This document shows positions 25,625-34,376 of a stretch of 38,281 bases of DNA, one piece after another. A program made the position numbers and the translations under genes. Where the stretch lies: assembly GCA_029242765.1 (NCBI GenBank), contig JAQWTJ010000040.1, positions 1 to 38,281 on the forward strand. Reading direction: 5' to 3'. The notes beneath the pieces are model-generated. The model searched no databases. It saw nothing but the letters and a program-made list of their open reading frames with translations, and was not told the DNA's origin. The stretch comes from Flavobacteriales bacterium (GTDB lineage Bacteria > Bacteroidota > Bacteroidia > Flavobacteriales_D > Sanyastnellaceae). The stretch's first letter is position 1; each line of letters begins with the position of its first letter.

Positions 25625-26925
25625 GTCGGATTAGCTTGCTTTTTCTTGCCGTTTCACTTGCATACGGTGTTGCGGCGGCGCCTGCTTTTGCAGTGAATCA
25701 AGCTCAACGGGAGTCGTTCAAGCTTGAGCCGGATTCGATTGTGAAGGTTGATGTGGCCGAGCTTGACACGGTCGCTGTACGGCCAGCACCTCAAGTATGG
25801 GCGCCCGATTCAGCTTGGCTGGCTTGGTGCGCTGACGAGGTGTGTTTGAGCACGGATTCGCTCGTGTGGTACGCGGGGACGACGAGCGGTGAAATTGGAA
25901 GAAACCTGGATACAGCAGCGGTGTTTCGCGCATTGGCTTCGCTGGATCGGAACAGCCCGTTGGCCCTTGATCCGCGTGGCGCCGTGCTGGACCGGGTGAT
26001 CTTTTTCCTCAAGCACCGCCCGGTATTTTTAGGCCGGATGCTCGGCCGATCACAGCATTACTTTCCCCTTTTTGAAGAGCAACTTGACGCACACAACCTG
26101 CCCTTGGAGCTCAAATATTTGCCCATCCTTGAGAGCGGCTTGAATCCGACAGCCCGCTCACCTGTTGGGGCTACGGGTTTGTGGCAATTCATGTTCAGAA
26201 CGGGACAAAGCATGGGGCTTCTCGTAAATTCATGGGTGGACGAGCGGCGCGACCCGCACCGGTCTACTGCAGCGGCCTGCCGGTATTTAGCGAAGCTGCA
26301 CGGGATGTATGACGATTGGCCACTGGCGCTTGCAGCATACAACGCCGGTCCGGGTAACGTAAACAAAGCCATGCGCCGCTCAGGGGGGCGAACATTTTGG
26401 GAGATTCGTCGCTTTTTACCGCGCGAAACTCAGAAATACGTCCCATCGTTTATTGCCCTGAATTATGTGATGGAGCATCCCCAAGACTGTGGCCTGGTGC
26501 CGACCAATCCTTGGCCGTCCTGGCCCGTGATGGACACGATTGTGGTCAAGCGAAACCTCAGATTTGAGCAAATTGCTGTAGCCCTAGGCGTCAGTGAGGA
26601 CATGGTTGAACGCTACAACCCAATGTACCGAAAGCGAATTATTCCGGGCGCTGTGGAGGGCGGCTGGCCTGTTTGTTTGCCGGTGGAGAGCATTCCTCAG
26701 TTTTTGGCGATGTGGCCTGAAATGCTGGACATTGAGCCTTACAAGACCCCGGAGGTGAGTTTTGAGCCCGAGGTGATCAGTTACCGCGTCAAATCGGGCG
26801 ATGTATTGGGCACGATTGCACGTCGTCATGGCGTTTCGGTACGAGATTTGAGGAGTTGGAATAACCTGCGCGGCGATGTGATTCGCGTCGGCCAACGCTT
26901 GTACATCCACGCTGACCCTCGTTGA
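25621..26925 (+). CDS. MltD-like lytic transglycosylase with LysM domain
   Basis: The 434-residue protein starts at a GTG that overlaps the tatA stop (GTGA) and opens with a signal peptide ([19 protein letters not shown]). The SLT domain has the catalytic glutamate in [10 protein letters not shown] (E171), then [18 protein letters not shown] and [16 protein letters not shown]. One clear C-terminal LysM ([20 protein letters not shown] to VGQRLYIH) binds glycan; a weaker LysM-like unit precedes it ([20 protein letters not shown]). It cleaves peptidoglycan glycan strands in the periplasm to give anhydro-muropeptides. Confidence 0.93.
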   Translation: MSRISLLFLAVSLAYGVAAAPAFAVNQAQRESFKLEPDSIVKVDVAELDTVAVRPAPQVWAPDSAWLAWCADEVCLSTDSLVWYAGTTSGEIGRNLDTAAVFRALASLDRNSPLALDPRGAVLDRVIFFLKHRPVFLGRMLGRSQHYFPLFEEQLDAHNLPLELKYLPILESGLNPTARSPVGATGLWQFMFRTGQSMGLLVNSWVDERRDPHRSTAAACRYLAKLHGMYDDWPLALAAYNAGPGNVNKAMRRSGGRTFWEIRRFLPRETQKYVPSFIALNYVMEHPQDCGLVPTNPWPSWPVMDTIVVKRNLRFEQIAVALGVSEDMVERYNPMYRKRIIPGAVEGGWPVCLPVESIPQFLAMWPEMLDIEPYKTPEVSFEPEVISYRVKSGDVLGTIARRHGVSVRDLRSWNNLRGDVIRVGQRLYIHADPR

Positions 26926-26931
26926 CCCCTG

Positions 26932-28008
26932 ATGACCCTCCTGCTCCGCCCATTTCGCCGGTCTCATTCCGCCTCGCCCACGGTACGGACGCCTCTGCTG
27001 CTCGCTGGCGCGGTGTTTTGCTTGTGCGCCTGCGGAAGCGGCAATTCACGGCAAGATGTGCGTGCGATGCTGCCTGGAAAAGTGGGCCCCGCCGGTGAGG
27101 TGGTGATTGTGGCCGAACAACACACGTGGACACAAATTCAAGGCGCCGTGGAGGAAATCATGGAACGCCCCGCCTTGGTTTTGCCTCAGTATGAGCCTCG
27201 CTTTGACATCAAGCATTTGACAACAAAGGAATTCAATCGTTTTTGGAAGCCTCATCGCAACCTGATCGTCTTTGATATTGCCGACCGAGTTGACACCCAA
27301 ACCCCAGCGATGATCATCGGTAAGGAGAAGTATGCAAAAGACCAGGTGTATGCTGTGGTTAAGGCCCGGACGGCAAAAGCGGCCGCAGCAGTGTTTGTAG
27401 AAAGAGGAGATGAATTGGCCGATTTGATTGAGAGGACGGAGGTGCAACGCATTTTGAATCTTCACGCGCTGAGCAGCAGTGAAACGATTGAGCGCCGTCT
27501 TGTTGACGGACACCGCCTGCATTCAGTCATTCCTCGAGACGTGAAAATTGTGGAAGACAGCCCTGAATTTCTTTGGCTTCAGCGTTCGCTGACGAGACTC
27601 AAGGGCAACAACAACCACGACGTGCAGATGGGTTTTTTTGTCAGCCGCGAGCCGTACACCGGTCCCCAGATGTTCTCCATGCAGGCCATGCTGGCTCGCC
27701 GAGATTCTGTGCTGCGGAAGCACGTCTCGACGGAGGTTCCGGGCAGTTTTATGGCCACAGAATACGCGCGCACCCCGCGTTATGAAGAGATCGAGCATCA
27801 CGGCGGTTTTGCTTCAACGCTTCGCGGGTTATGGAAAATGGAGGGCGACTTTATGGGCGGTCCTTTCAGCGCCATGTGCTGGGTGGATGACGCTTCAAAC
27901 GAATTGGTTACCGTCGACGGCTACGCGTACGCGCCGTACTTTTCCAAGCGCGAATACTTGCGAGAGGTTGAGGCCATAGTCCGGTCGTTTAAACAAGTTC
28001 CAAATTGA
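26932..28008 (+). CDS. DUF4837 lipoprotein
   Basis: The 358-residue protein has a lipoprotein signal ending LCAC (C34), then a conserved region with GEVVIVAEQHTWTQIQGAVEE, RFDIKHLTTKEFNRFW and RNLIVFDIADR. A second half carries GPQMFSMQAMLARRDSVL and GGPFSAMCWVDDASNELVTV. I recall this layout for DUF4837, a Bacteroidota-specific family often next to a LysM transglycosylase gene; its function is not known. It starts 6 bases after the transglycosylase stop and ends one base before the next gene's ATG. Confidence 0.8.
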   Translation: MTLLLRPFRRSHSASPTVRTPLLLAGAVFCLCACGSGNSRQDVRAMLPGKVGPAGEVVIVAEQHTWTQIQGAVEEIMERPALVLPQYEPRFDIKHLTTKEFNRFWKPHRNLIVFDIADRVDTQTPAMIIGKEKYAKDQVYAVVKARTAKAAAAVFVERGDELADLIERTEVQRILNLHALSSSETIERRLVDGHRLHSVIPRDVKIVEDSPEFLWLQRSLTRLKGNNNHDVQMGFFVSREPYTGPQMFSMQAMLARRDSVLRKHVSTEVPGSFMATEYARTPRYEEIEHHGGFASTLRGLWKMEGDFMGGPFSAMCWVDDASNELVTVDGYAYAPYFSKREYLREVEAIVRSFKQVPN

Positions 28009-28009
28009 C

Positions 28010-28441
28010 ATGAAATACGCATTCCACTATACCCTTCGAGAAGACGGCCCAGCGGGCGAAATCATCGAGGCCACGGTGCCTGAGGAGCCGTTTGTGTACA
28101 CCAAAGGCGACGAGGACGTCTTACCGGGGCTGGCAAAAGCCGTGTGCGCTGCCAGCGTGGGCCAACCGCTCCAAGTGTTAATCCCCTGTTCTGAGGCGTA
28201 TGGCCCTGAATTGGATGACGCCTACGCCGTCCTCCCTAAATCCCAATTTATCGACGACCAAGGCCTTGACGAGGATGTGTTGAAAGAAGGCGAGGTCGTG
28301 TTGATGCGCGATGACAACGGGGATGAGATTCACGGTGTGGTTGTGGAGGTTGTGGGGGACAATGTGGAGGTGGACTTCAACCATCCGCTCTGTGGCATTG
28401 ACCTTCATTTCGAAGTCCATTTGATGTCGGTAACCAAGTAA
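28010..28441 (+). CDS. SlyD-like FKBP-type peptidyl-prolyl isomerase
   Basis: The 143-residue protein has the FKBP half (FHYTLREDGPAGEIIEAT, then GDEDVLPGLAKAV), an inserted flap domain of the SlyD type with EAYGPELDDAYAVLPKSQF, and the closing VDFNHPLCGIDLHFEVHLM strand. SlyD-type enzymes isomerise prolyl bonds and act as chaperones in the cytoplasm. The His/Cys-rich metal-binding tail of E. coli SlyD is absent. No signal peptide is seen, unlike the neighbouring lipoproteins. Confidence 0.88.
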   Translation: MKYAFHYTLREDGPAGEIIEATVPEEPFVYTKGDEDVLPGLAKAVCAASVGQPLQVLIPCSEAYGPELDDAYAVLPKSQFIDDQGLDEDVLKEGEVVLMRDDNGDEIHGVVVEVVGDNVEVDFNHPLCGIDLHFEVHLMSVTK

Positions 28442-28462
28442 CTCAACCCACAAAACGAAGGC

Positions 28463-29314
28463 ATGAAAGGGGCACATTGGACCACGGCGATTTCAACGGT
28501 GCTGGGCGTGGCGAGCACCTTGGCGGTGTTGGGTTTGGTTGTAGCTGCCGGGGGGCTGAGCCAGGCGTTGGGCAAAGAAGTGAAGGCCGGGCTGCGCATG
28601 CAAGTGGAGCTGGTGGCGCGCACCACTGCAGAGCAGGGCCCGCAGATCGCAGCGAAAATAGCAAGCTGGCCCCAGGTGCTCGAGGCTGAATTTATCAACT
28701 CGGAAGCAGCCGCAAGGGACTTAGAGCAAGAGCTCGGAACTTCGTTTATGACCTTTTTAGGGGAGTCGCCACTCCCCCCATCTGTCGAGCTTCGTTTGCA
28801 CCCTGATGCGGCCAATTCCGACGCCATTCACCACCTTGAAACGCTCCTGATCGGACTGAACGGCGCGGTGCGCGTCAATGCACCGTGGAGCATCATTCGA
28901 CATTTAGAGGGCGCCACTACCCGCTGGTTCTGGCCGGTGACCCTGTTGTTTTTAGCACTTCTTGCTTTGTCGGCGGCCCAGATCTATCACGTGATCAAAT
29001 TATCAGTGCACGGAAGGCGCTTTGTGATCCGAAGTATGGAATTGGTGGGCGCCCGCCCGCGTATGATTCGGCGCCCATTCTTTTGGGAGGGCATGGGCTA
29101 TGGCTTTGTGGGCGGTGTATTGGCCTTCGCTGCCGTGATTGCCGCCTTGGGGGCTTTTCGCCCCATGGCACCGGCTCTGTTCTCGCACATCACCCCGACC
29201 CATTTGGCTTCATTGGCTGCGGTCCTCACATCTGCAGGCCTACTGATTGCCGGCGGCTCTTCTTTTTGGGCGGTTCGCAGTTTGCTAGGCGCCTCGCTCG
29301 ACCGCCTGCACTGA
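28463..29314 (+). CDS. ftsX: FtsX-like cell-division permease
   Basis: The 283-residue protein has one N-terminal span (STVLGVASTLAVLGLVVAA), an extracytoplasmic domain of about 120 residues, then three spans. The cytoplasmic loop RRFVIRSMELVGARPRMIRRPFFWEGMGYG is characteristic of FtsX. With the ATPase FtsE it controls peptidoglycan hydrolases at division. ftsE is not adjacent, which I recall as usual in Bacteroidota. Transglycosylase and uppP genes in the same run fit a wall-growth role. Confidence 0.9.
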   Translation: MKGAHWTTAISTVLGVASTLAVLGLVVAAGGLSQALGKEVKAGLRMQVELVARTTAEQGPQIAAKIASWPQVLEAEFINSEAAARDLEQELGTSFMTFLGESPLPPSVELRLHPDAANSDAIHHLETLLIGLNGAVRVNAPWSIIRHLEGATTRWFWPVTLLFLALLALSAAQIYHVIKLSVHGRRFVIRSMELVGARPRMIRRPFFWEGMGYGFVGGVLAFAAVIAALGAFRPMAPALFSHITPTHLASLAAVLTSAGLLIAGGSSFWAVRSLLGASLDRLH

Positions 29315-29346
29315 CCCCAACCTCAACCCGCATTACATTTGTCGCC

Positions 29347-29613
29347 ATGGCCACATCGAACTCCGCCCCGAACGCCCCGCAATTCGCTTTCGAACGCAAG
29401 AATTACATCGCTCTGCTAACCGGCCTGTTTCTAATCGCTTTGGGCTTCGTCTTGATGTATGGAGCCGGCTCGACCGATCCCAATGAATTTTCGGAAGACA
29501 TTTTTTCGTTCCGCCGCATTACCCTAGCACCACTTACGGTGTTGGCTGGCTACGGCGTGGTGTTTTTCGCCATCCTCAAGCGATTTCCCCCCACCGATCG
29601 CACTGAAGGGTGA
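29347..29613 (+). CDS. DUF3098 small membrane protein
   Basis: The ATG at 29347 gives 88 residues: FAFERKNYIALLTGLFLIAL, with a first span, then GFVLMYGAGSTDPNEFSEDI and FSFRRITLAPLTVLAGYGVV with a second span. This fits DUF3098, which lies between ftsX and uppP in many Bacteroidota. The same frame is open far upstream inside ftsX, but that part is out-of-frame ftsX sequence and not protein-like. Its stop overlaps the GTG start of uppP. Function unknown. Confidence 0.9.
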   Translation: MATSNSAPNAPQFAFERKNYIALLTGLFLIALGFVLMYGAGSTDPNEFSEDIFSFRRITLAPLTVLAGYGVVFFAILKRFPPTDRTEG

Positions 29614-30446
29614 GCTGGTGGGAGTCCATTCTATTGGGCCTGCTTCAGGGTCTCACTGAATTTCTGCCGGTTTCGTCGAGCGGGCATTTGGAGTTGGGCA
29701 AGGCCTTGTTCGGTATTGAGGATGGCGGCCTGATGTTCACAGTATTGGTGCATGGCGCCACCGCTTTGAGCACCGTGGTGGTCTTCCGAAAGGACATCCT
29801 AAAAATCACCGTAGACCTTTTTGCCAATTCACCCGACGGTGCTCAGGCCCGCCGCTTCACCGGCTGGATTCTGCTCTCCATGATTCCCGTGGCTGTTGTG
29901 GGCTTCACAGCGCGCGACTATTTGGAGGCCCACGCAACGGGCAACACGGCCTTGGTCGGCGCAGCACTCCTGTGCACTTCGGCCCTGCTCTGGTTCGCAC
30001 ACCGAAAGCACGCTCAATTTGCCACCCGTACGGACCAGAACGAGCATCGCTTGCTGTCCATCCGTCCGGCCGTAATGATGGGCCTGGCTCAGGCCGTAGC
30101 CGTCATTCCAGGGATTTCCCGCAGCGGCGCCACCATTTCGACCGGCCTGCTGCTCGGCCTTTCTCCTGCGACCGCCGCCCGCTTCAGCTTCCTGATGGTG
30201 CTGCCTCCGATTTTAGGGGCTACGCTATTGGAAGTCAAGGATCTTTTGGCGGCACCTGTTGTTGAAGCTTCCGGCGCCCTGATCAGCTCGCCTGCGGTGC
30301 TGGCACTGGGGGCCGCTGCGGCCTTTTTCAGTGGTCTTTGGGCCTGCAGCTGGATGATGCGCGGCTTGGTTCGCGGAGGCCTCAAAGTCTTTGCCGTGTA
30401 CTGCGCTGCGGCCGGAGCGCTTTCATTGATTGTCTCTTATGTCTAA
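29610..30446 (+). CDS. uppP: Undecaprenyl-diphosphatase
   Basis: The 278-residue membrane protein has the BacA/UppP motifs: LQGLTEFLPVSSSGHLELG near the start and VIPGISRSGATIS in the middle. It removes one phosphate from undecaprenyl diphosphate so the lipid carrier for peptidoglycan and polysaccharides can be reused, and its overproduction gives bacitracin resistance in other bacteria. It starts at a GTG overlapping the DUF3098 stop (GTGA). Confidence 0.96.
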   Translation: MSWWESILLGLLQGLTEFLPVSSSGHLELGKALFGIEDGGLMFTVLVHGATALSTVVVFRKDILKITVDLFANSPDGAQARRFTGWILLSMIPVAVVGFTARDYLEAHATGNTALVGAALLCTSALLWFAHRKHAQFATRTDQNEHRLLSIRPAVMMGLAQAVAVIPGISRSGATISTGLLLGLSPATAARFSFLMVLPPILGATLLEVKDLLAAPVVEASGALISSPAVLALGAAAAFFSGLWACSWMMRGLVRGGLKVFAVYCAAAGALSLIVSYV

Positions 30447-31005
30447 AATGTACAACCCCTCGATATCCGTTTTGCTTGCACTGGTTGTCACCGTCCTGAT
30501 GTCGGCGTGCAATGCCGCCCAGTTCACTGTGCCCATGCCGCCAAACAAGCGCGACTTAACGAAAATCCCCTTGGCCTTCCAGGGCGTATGGAGCGATGGC
30601 GAGACGACCATAACCGTGCAACAGACTACTTTTTATCACACGGACGCGGAGGAGTCCATGGAAGTGGGCCCCAATTTTCGCGTTCGAAAAATGGCCGGTC
30701 AACTCGTGCTGAGCTTTCCAGAGGACAAAGGCGCTTTGGACCGCTGGACGGTGATCCTCGCCGATGTGATCAATGGCAATTTGATCCTTCGAGAATTTGA
30801 CCCTGAAGACGAGCATGCGCTTGCCGTTTGGGAAGAGGTTCTTTTAGACCAAGGCGTTCACATCGTCAACGAGAATAACGAGACAATGATTCTCTCACCC
30901 ACAAAGAGTGAATTCAAGTCATTGATTAGGCGCGGGGCATCCACTTTTTTGGGCGAATACCACCGGGTTCCTAAGCCATCAAGCCCGCCACCTCAGTCCA
31001 ATTGA
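30439..31005 (+). CDS. Unknown lipoprotein at the end of the envelope operon
   Basis: From the ATG at 30439, which overlaps uppP by 8 bases, the protein has 188 residues; a TTG 9 bases upstream and an ATG at 30448 are alternatives. The signal ends MSAC (a lipobox-like site), followed by NAAQFTVPMPPNKRD. The mature part looks beta-rich (AFQGVWSDGETTITVQQTTFY, WTVILADVINGNLILREF) and ends in a Pro/Ser tail. I recognise no family. In many relatives truB follows uppP; here this gene takes that place. Its last 35 bases overlap the converging SOD gene. Confidence 0.72.
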   Translation: MSKMYNPSISVLLALVVTVLMSACNAAQFTVPMPPNKRDLTKIPLAFQGVWSDGETTITVQQTTFYHTDAEESMEVGPNFRVRKMAGQLVLSFPEDKGALDRWTVILADVINGNLILREFDPEDEHALAVWEEVLLDQGVHIVNENNETMILSPTKSEFKSLIRRGASTFLGEYHRVPKPSSPPPQSN

Positions 31006-31678
31006 TCCGGCGCAGCACGGCCTTGATGTAATCGCCGCGGCGGTTCTGATAGTTTAGATAGTATGCGTGCTCCCAAACGTCGATGCCGACCAGCGGCCGG
31101 CCGGTGCGCTTGACCCTGCGCTTCATCAAGGGGTTGTCTTGGTTTTCTGTGGTGCAGATAAACAGATCTTCCGGGTTCTCGTCACCTTGGCACAACCACG
31201 CCCAACCTGAACCGAACCGCGTACCAGCCGCACGAAGCAGTCGACCTTCAAGTTTTTTGAGCGAACCGAAATTGGCCTCGATGCGGTTCAGCAATAAGCC
31301 ATCAGGAGCACCGCCGCCTGGGGTGAGAATGCGCCAATACAGGCTGTGGTTGAAATGACCGCCGCCGTTTCTCCGCAGAGCCACGTCATCCGGCCCAAGA
31401 CTCATAAGCAATTGCTCCAGTGCTTGACCTTTTAAAGCGTGGCCGTCGAGCGCTTCGTTCAGTTTTCGCACGTATCCGGCGTGGTGTCGACCGTGGTGTA
31501 TGCTCATCGTCTCTGCATCGATGTCTGGGGCCAGTGCATCGAGTGCGTAACCTAGATCAGGCAACGTGAATTCATCACGATTAGCGCTCGAACACCCCAG
31601 CAAAGAAGAGACCAACGGAAAGGCGACCAATCCGGCCGAAGCAGCAGACGAAAGCTTGAGAAATTCACGTTTGTTCAT
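30971..31678 (-). CDS. Exported Fe/Mn superoxide dismutase (putative lipoprotein)
   Basis: The 235-residue protein carries the full SOD fold. The expected metal ligands are H61 (SIHHGRHHAGYV), H111 (GGGHFNHSLYW), D200 and H204 (DVWEHAYY). GGGH and the Gln in TTENQDNPL (Q180) point to the Mn or cambialistic type rather than the strict Fe type. Unlike cytoplasmic SOD it has an N-terminal signal: NKREFLK resembles a Tat motif with Lys-Arg, and SSLLGC gives a lipobox with C29. It should turn superoxide into peroxide outside the inner membrane. It diverges from the AsmA-like gene by 53 bases. Confidence 0.9.
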   Translation of the reverse strand: MNKREFLKLSSAASAGLVAFPLVSSLLGCSSANRDEFTLPDLGYALDALAPDIDAETMSIHHGRHHAGYVRKLNEALDGHALKGQALEQLLMSLGPDDVALRRNGGGHFNHSLYWRILTPGGGAPDGLLLNRIEANFGSLKKLEGRLLRAAGTRFGSGWAWLCQGDENPEDLFICTTENQDNPLMKRRVKRTGRPLVGIDVWEHAYYLNYQNRRGDYIKAVLRRINWTEVAGLMA

Positions 31679-31731
31679 CGGGATGAAATCTACCTAATTT
31701 TCGCTCGAGAATAGCGGCGCCCACAACACAC

Positions 31732-34185
31732 ATGATCCGACTTGTTAAATACACCACTTTCGCACTGCTGATTTTGGTTGCAGGAGTGGTATTCTGGTGG
31801 TTTGGACCGGCGCGGCAGGGCGAAGCAGTCGTTGAGGCGGTGCTGAGCGGCGTCGAGAAGCACTTGGCCGTGGATGTCCAGGTGGGTGAGGTCTCGTGTG
31901 AGTTTTGGCGGCATTTTCCTAGCGTGGGCGTCTTGCTGGAATCGGTTCAAATTGATGACGCCTTAGCCCCCGGCCAAGCTTTTTTAGACGTGCAACAGAT
32001 GGATGTGCGTTTCAATTTGTGGGACATCATCCGGGGTGAATACGCAGCACAGCGCGTTGTAATCCAAGGCGGCACTTTGGACCTTTTATCGACCACCGAG
32101 GGGGACAACTGGCATTTTTGGAAAGACGCCGAAGGGCCGGCAAGCCCCTTTCAATTGGCCTTGCCTGATGTGCGCCTTGAAAGAGTCGAACTCACCGGCC
32201 GCTTTGTTCAAAAGGGCTCGTCGACTTCGCGATTTTCCGCTTCCGTTGGGGTGGCTACAGCTCAGCTTGAGTACACCGATGGCAGCTGGGATATCCGCGG
32301 GGGTATTGATGCGCGCTCTGTGCAATTTTTAATGGGCACGACGCAATACGTGGACTTTGACGACCTCAATGCGCACATGGCTGTTGCGTGGAACGGCCCG
32401 ACAAAAACGGTTGAAGTGTCGTTTGAGGCAGAAACCGGCGGTGTGGATTTTCAGGGGGATGTACGGCACGGGGAGGGTGATTTTGATATGAATTTGAGCG
32501 GGATAAAGACGGATTTGCAGGCGGTTCGCCCGGCCTTGCCCCCGTTCATCTTGGCCTCGTTGGAAGGGCTGGAGATGGCGGGGCTCAGCGATTTTGACGT
32601 GTCCCTATCGCAATCCACATCGGCCAATTCCATCAGCTGGGGCGTTCGCCTTGAGCCGCACATGGCTGAGGTTGCGGCTTTCGGTCAGCGGTTGGACGAA
32701 GTCAGTGGAGCATTGCGCCTGTCCCCCCAAGGGGAGCTAATCCGCATTGATTTCACAGGGGCACGTGCACGCTGGAGTGGAGGCGGCTTGACACTAAACG
32801 GGTCGTGGACAGGCTCAGAGCATTGGGGAAAACTAGACGCGGACGTGGCTTGGTCTGGCGATGTGATGGCCCTAGCCGGCGCGCTCAAATCAGCCGGCCA
32901 CGCCCAAGCTTCTTTAGACCGCATGGAAGGGGCAATTGAGTGGAAGGGGCATTTGACTGGCGTGACATCTGAAGCCGCCACGGCGGACGACTGGTCGATT
33001 GCCGGTGAGTTGGTGGCAAATCGCTTGGTTTTGGGCGAGACATTTGCGCCGCTGAGTGCCGTTTCCAATTGTAGAATCAACATCGAGGGAGACCAGATTC
33101 AGGCCCAACTTGAGGCCGAAACTCCTGGCGGCGTGTTGGACCTATTTGCAAGGGGGCCATTCAGCCGGACCGGCTGGTCGATTGTTGCGAAGGCCGATGA
33201 ACTGGACTTGGAGGCGCTTCAAAAGTCGGCGACATCTCGCAGGGCGGACAGCACGTCTGCCGGCGTGTCCAGCGGTGTAGTCGGGGCAGAGGCTTTGAGC
33301 GTCAATATTGACGTAAACATCACCCGAGCGACGCACGGTGCCCTGACACTCGAAGGCTTGGAGGCCAAGGCCGCCCTGCTTGGCGAGTCGCTGATGATTC
33401 AAGACTTTTTTGTTTCGATGTGCGGTGGATCGGTGCTGGGAAGCGCCGAATGGTCGCCACTAGACCTTACCGCGCAATTGCAGGCCTCGAACCTGGACTT
33501 GCACGCACTACTCGCACAAACCAACGGCCTAGGCCAAGACGTTGTGTCAGCGGACAATATTTATGGAACGGCGGCATTGAACGGCACGATGAATTGGAGC
33601 TCCCGACGCGCACAGGGCCACGAGCTGGAGGCTGACTTTGTGGCGACCGTTCTCAACGGCGGCTTGCAGAAATTCGAACTTCTTGCCCGCATCCCAGAGG
33701 CCATTCGAGAGCAACGGAGCATGGGCACCATTGCGGACGCAGACGATTTGCAGCGACGCCTTGCGCACGTTCGATTCGCTGAAATCACCCACCGTTTCAC
33801 TGTTGCAGAGGGGGCCATTGAATTCGCACCGGTGCACATCGTCTCGGACGCATTGGACATCGGTATTGGGGGCCGATATTCTTTTGATGGAGGGGTTGCG
33901 TACACCGTGGACTTTGCGCTGCGAGACTTGCGAGACCAGCGCTCGGAGTTCGGCGAGGTGGAGGACGATGGGTTGGGCCACCGATTCTTCTTGGGCATCG
34001 GGGGCACGGTCGATGATCCGGAATTCTGGTACGACCGCTCCGCACACAACGCCTTTCGAAAAGCGCGCCGCCAATCGATATTTTCTGGGACCAACCAATC
34101 GCCCGATGCGAAGCTTCCGCCGAAGCCAAATACCTCATTTGCAGGAGATGGGACCGACGATGAATCAGAGGATGACGATTTTTAG
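31732..34185 (+). CDS. AsmA-like large inner-membrane-anchored protein
   Basis: The 817-residue protein has a single N-terminal span (YTTFALLILVAGVVFWWFG), then a long beta-rich region starting in the AsmA manner (VEAVLSGVEKHLAVDVQVGE, LLESVQIDDALAPGQAFLDV, MDVRFNLWDIIRGEYAAQRV). The AsmA C-terminal part is seen near the end (YGTAALNGTMNWSSRR; FELLARIPEAIREQ; FTVAEGAIEFAPVHI). The end is acidic. AsmA/TamB proteins bridge inner and outer membranes and help lipid transport or outer-membrane assembly; that role is inferred from the family. A terminator lies about 25 bases after the stop. Confidence 0.85.
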   Translation: MIRLVKYTTFALLILVAGVVFWWFGPARQGEAVVEAVLSGVEKHLAVDVQVGEVSCEFWRHFPSVGVLLESVQIDDALAPGQAFLDVQQMDVRFNLWDIIRGEYAAQRVVIQGGTLDLLSTTEGDNWHFWKDAEGPASPFQLALPDVRLERVELTGRFVQKGSSTSRFSASVGVATAQLEYTDGSWDIRGGIDARSVQFLMGTTQYVDFDDLNAHMAVAWNGPTKTVEVSFEAETGGVDFQGDVRHGEGDFDMNLSGIKTDLQAVRPALPPFILASLEGLEMAGLSDFDVSLSQSTSANSISWGVRLEPHMAEVAAFGQRLDEVSGALRLSPQGELIRIDFTGARARWSGGGLTLNGSWTGSEHWGKLDADVAWSGDVMALAGALKSAGHAQASLDRMEGAIEWKGHLTGVTSEAATADDWSIAGELVANRLVLGETFAPLSAVSNCRINIEGDQIQAQLEAETPGGVLDLFARGPFSRTGWSIVAKADELDLEALQKSATSRRADSTSAGVSSGVVGAEALSVNIDVNITRATHGALTLEGLEAKAALLGESLMIQDFFVSMCGGSVLGSAEWSPLDLTAQLQASNLDLHALLAQTNGLGQDVVSADNIYGTAALNGTMNWSSRRAQGHELEADFVATVLNGGLQKFELLARIPEAIREQRSMGTIADADDLQRRLAHVRFAEITHRFTVAEGAIEFAPVHIVSDALDIGIGGRYSFDGGVAYTVDFALRDLRDQRSEFGEVEDDGLGHRFFLGIGGTVDDPEFWYDRSAHNAFRKARRQSIFSGTNQSPDAKLPPKPNTSFAGDGTDDESEDDDF

Positions 34186-34208
34186 CGCTTGAACAAGAGA
34201 CGACGATA

Positions 34209-34239
34209 CGGTCTTTCTGAAAGACCAACCGCTTTTTTT
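34209..34239 (+). terminator. Terminator after the AsmA-like gene
   Basis: A perfect 7-bp stem (34210-34216 with 34220-34226, 3-base loop), or an alternative longer stem with a bulge using CGGT and ACCG, is followed by seven T (34233-34239). Confidence 0.6.
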
Positions 34240-34244
34240 AATAG

Positions 34245-34269
34245 TTGTATGTTAATATTCCTTATCTTG
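34245..34269 (+). promoter_or_regulatory. Candidate promoter of the 34.27-34.38 kb RNA/leader
   Basis: TTG (34245-34247) is followed after 15 bases by TATCTTG (34263-34269), which is TAnnTTTG with one T missing. Both the spacing and the box are slightly off consensus. It lies right after the AsmA terminator, where new transcription must begin. Confidence 0.4.
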
Positions 34270-34270
34270 A

Positions 34271-34376
34271 GCTCCCCCGAGGTCCGCGAGGAATAGGGCA
34301 CTTAACCAGATTGACGCAGAGGCATTTTTATGCCTGTCAGAAGCCCCGGCGAAAGCCGGGGTTTTTTCGTTCTTCT
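34271..34376 (+). ncRNA. Candidate structured small RNA or leader of the histidine kinase gene
   Basis: This non-coding stretch lies between a terminator plus promoter-like site and a very strong terminator. It folds into at least two hairpins: TGAC/GTCA (34312-34315, 34336-34339) with AGGCAT/ATGCCT (34320-34325, 34330-34335), a four-base bulge on one side and a TTTT loop; and the terminator stem at 34341-34364. The 5' part (34275-34279, CCCCG) can also pair with the 3' arm of the terminator (34357-34361), which would break the terminator. It could be a free small RNA or an attenuator of the kinase gene that begins at 34397. I do not recognise it as SRP RNA, tmRNA or RNase P RNA. A 6S-like RNA of flavobacteria is possible but not shown. 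Confidence 0.5.
34341..34367 (+). terminator. Strong terminator upstream of the second histidine kinase
   Basis: A 10-bp stem (34341-34350 with 34355-34364), GC-rich with a GAAA tetraloop, runs into six T (34362-34367). It lies only 29 bases before the kinase ATG and in the same direction. Confidence 0.9.

Noticed and set aside
28885-29346. Upstream extension of the DUF3098 frame into ftsX
   Set aside because: The added 154 codons are out-of-frame ftsX sequence; the conserved family region starts at the ATG at 29347.
30971-31005. Frameshift at the lipoprotein/SOD overlap
   Set aside because: The two genes converge, both ends look natural, and the SOD end motif is complete, so a true 3' overlap is the simpler reading.
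34271-34376. SRP (4.5S) RNA or tmRNA
   Set aside because: The conserved SRP loop sequences and the tmRNA tRNA-like ends are absent.
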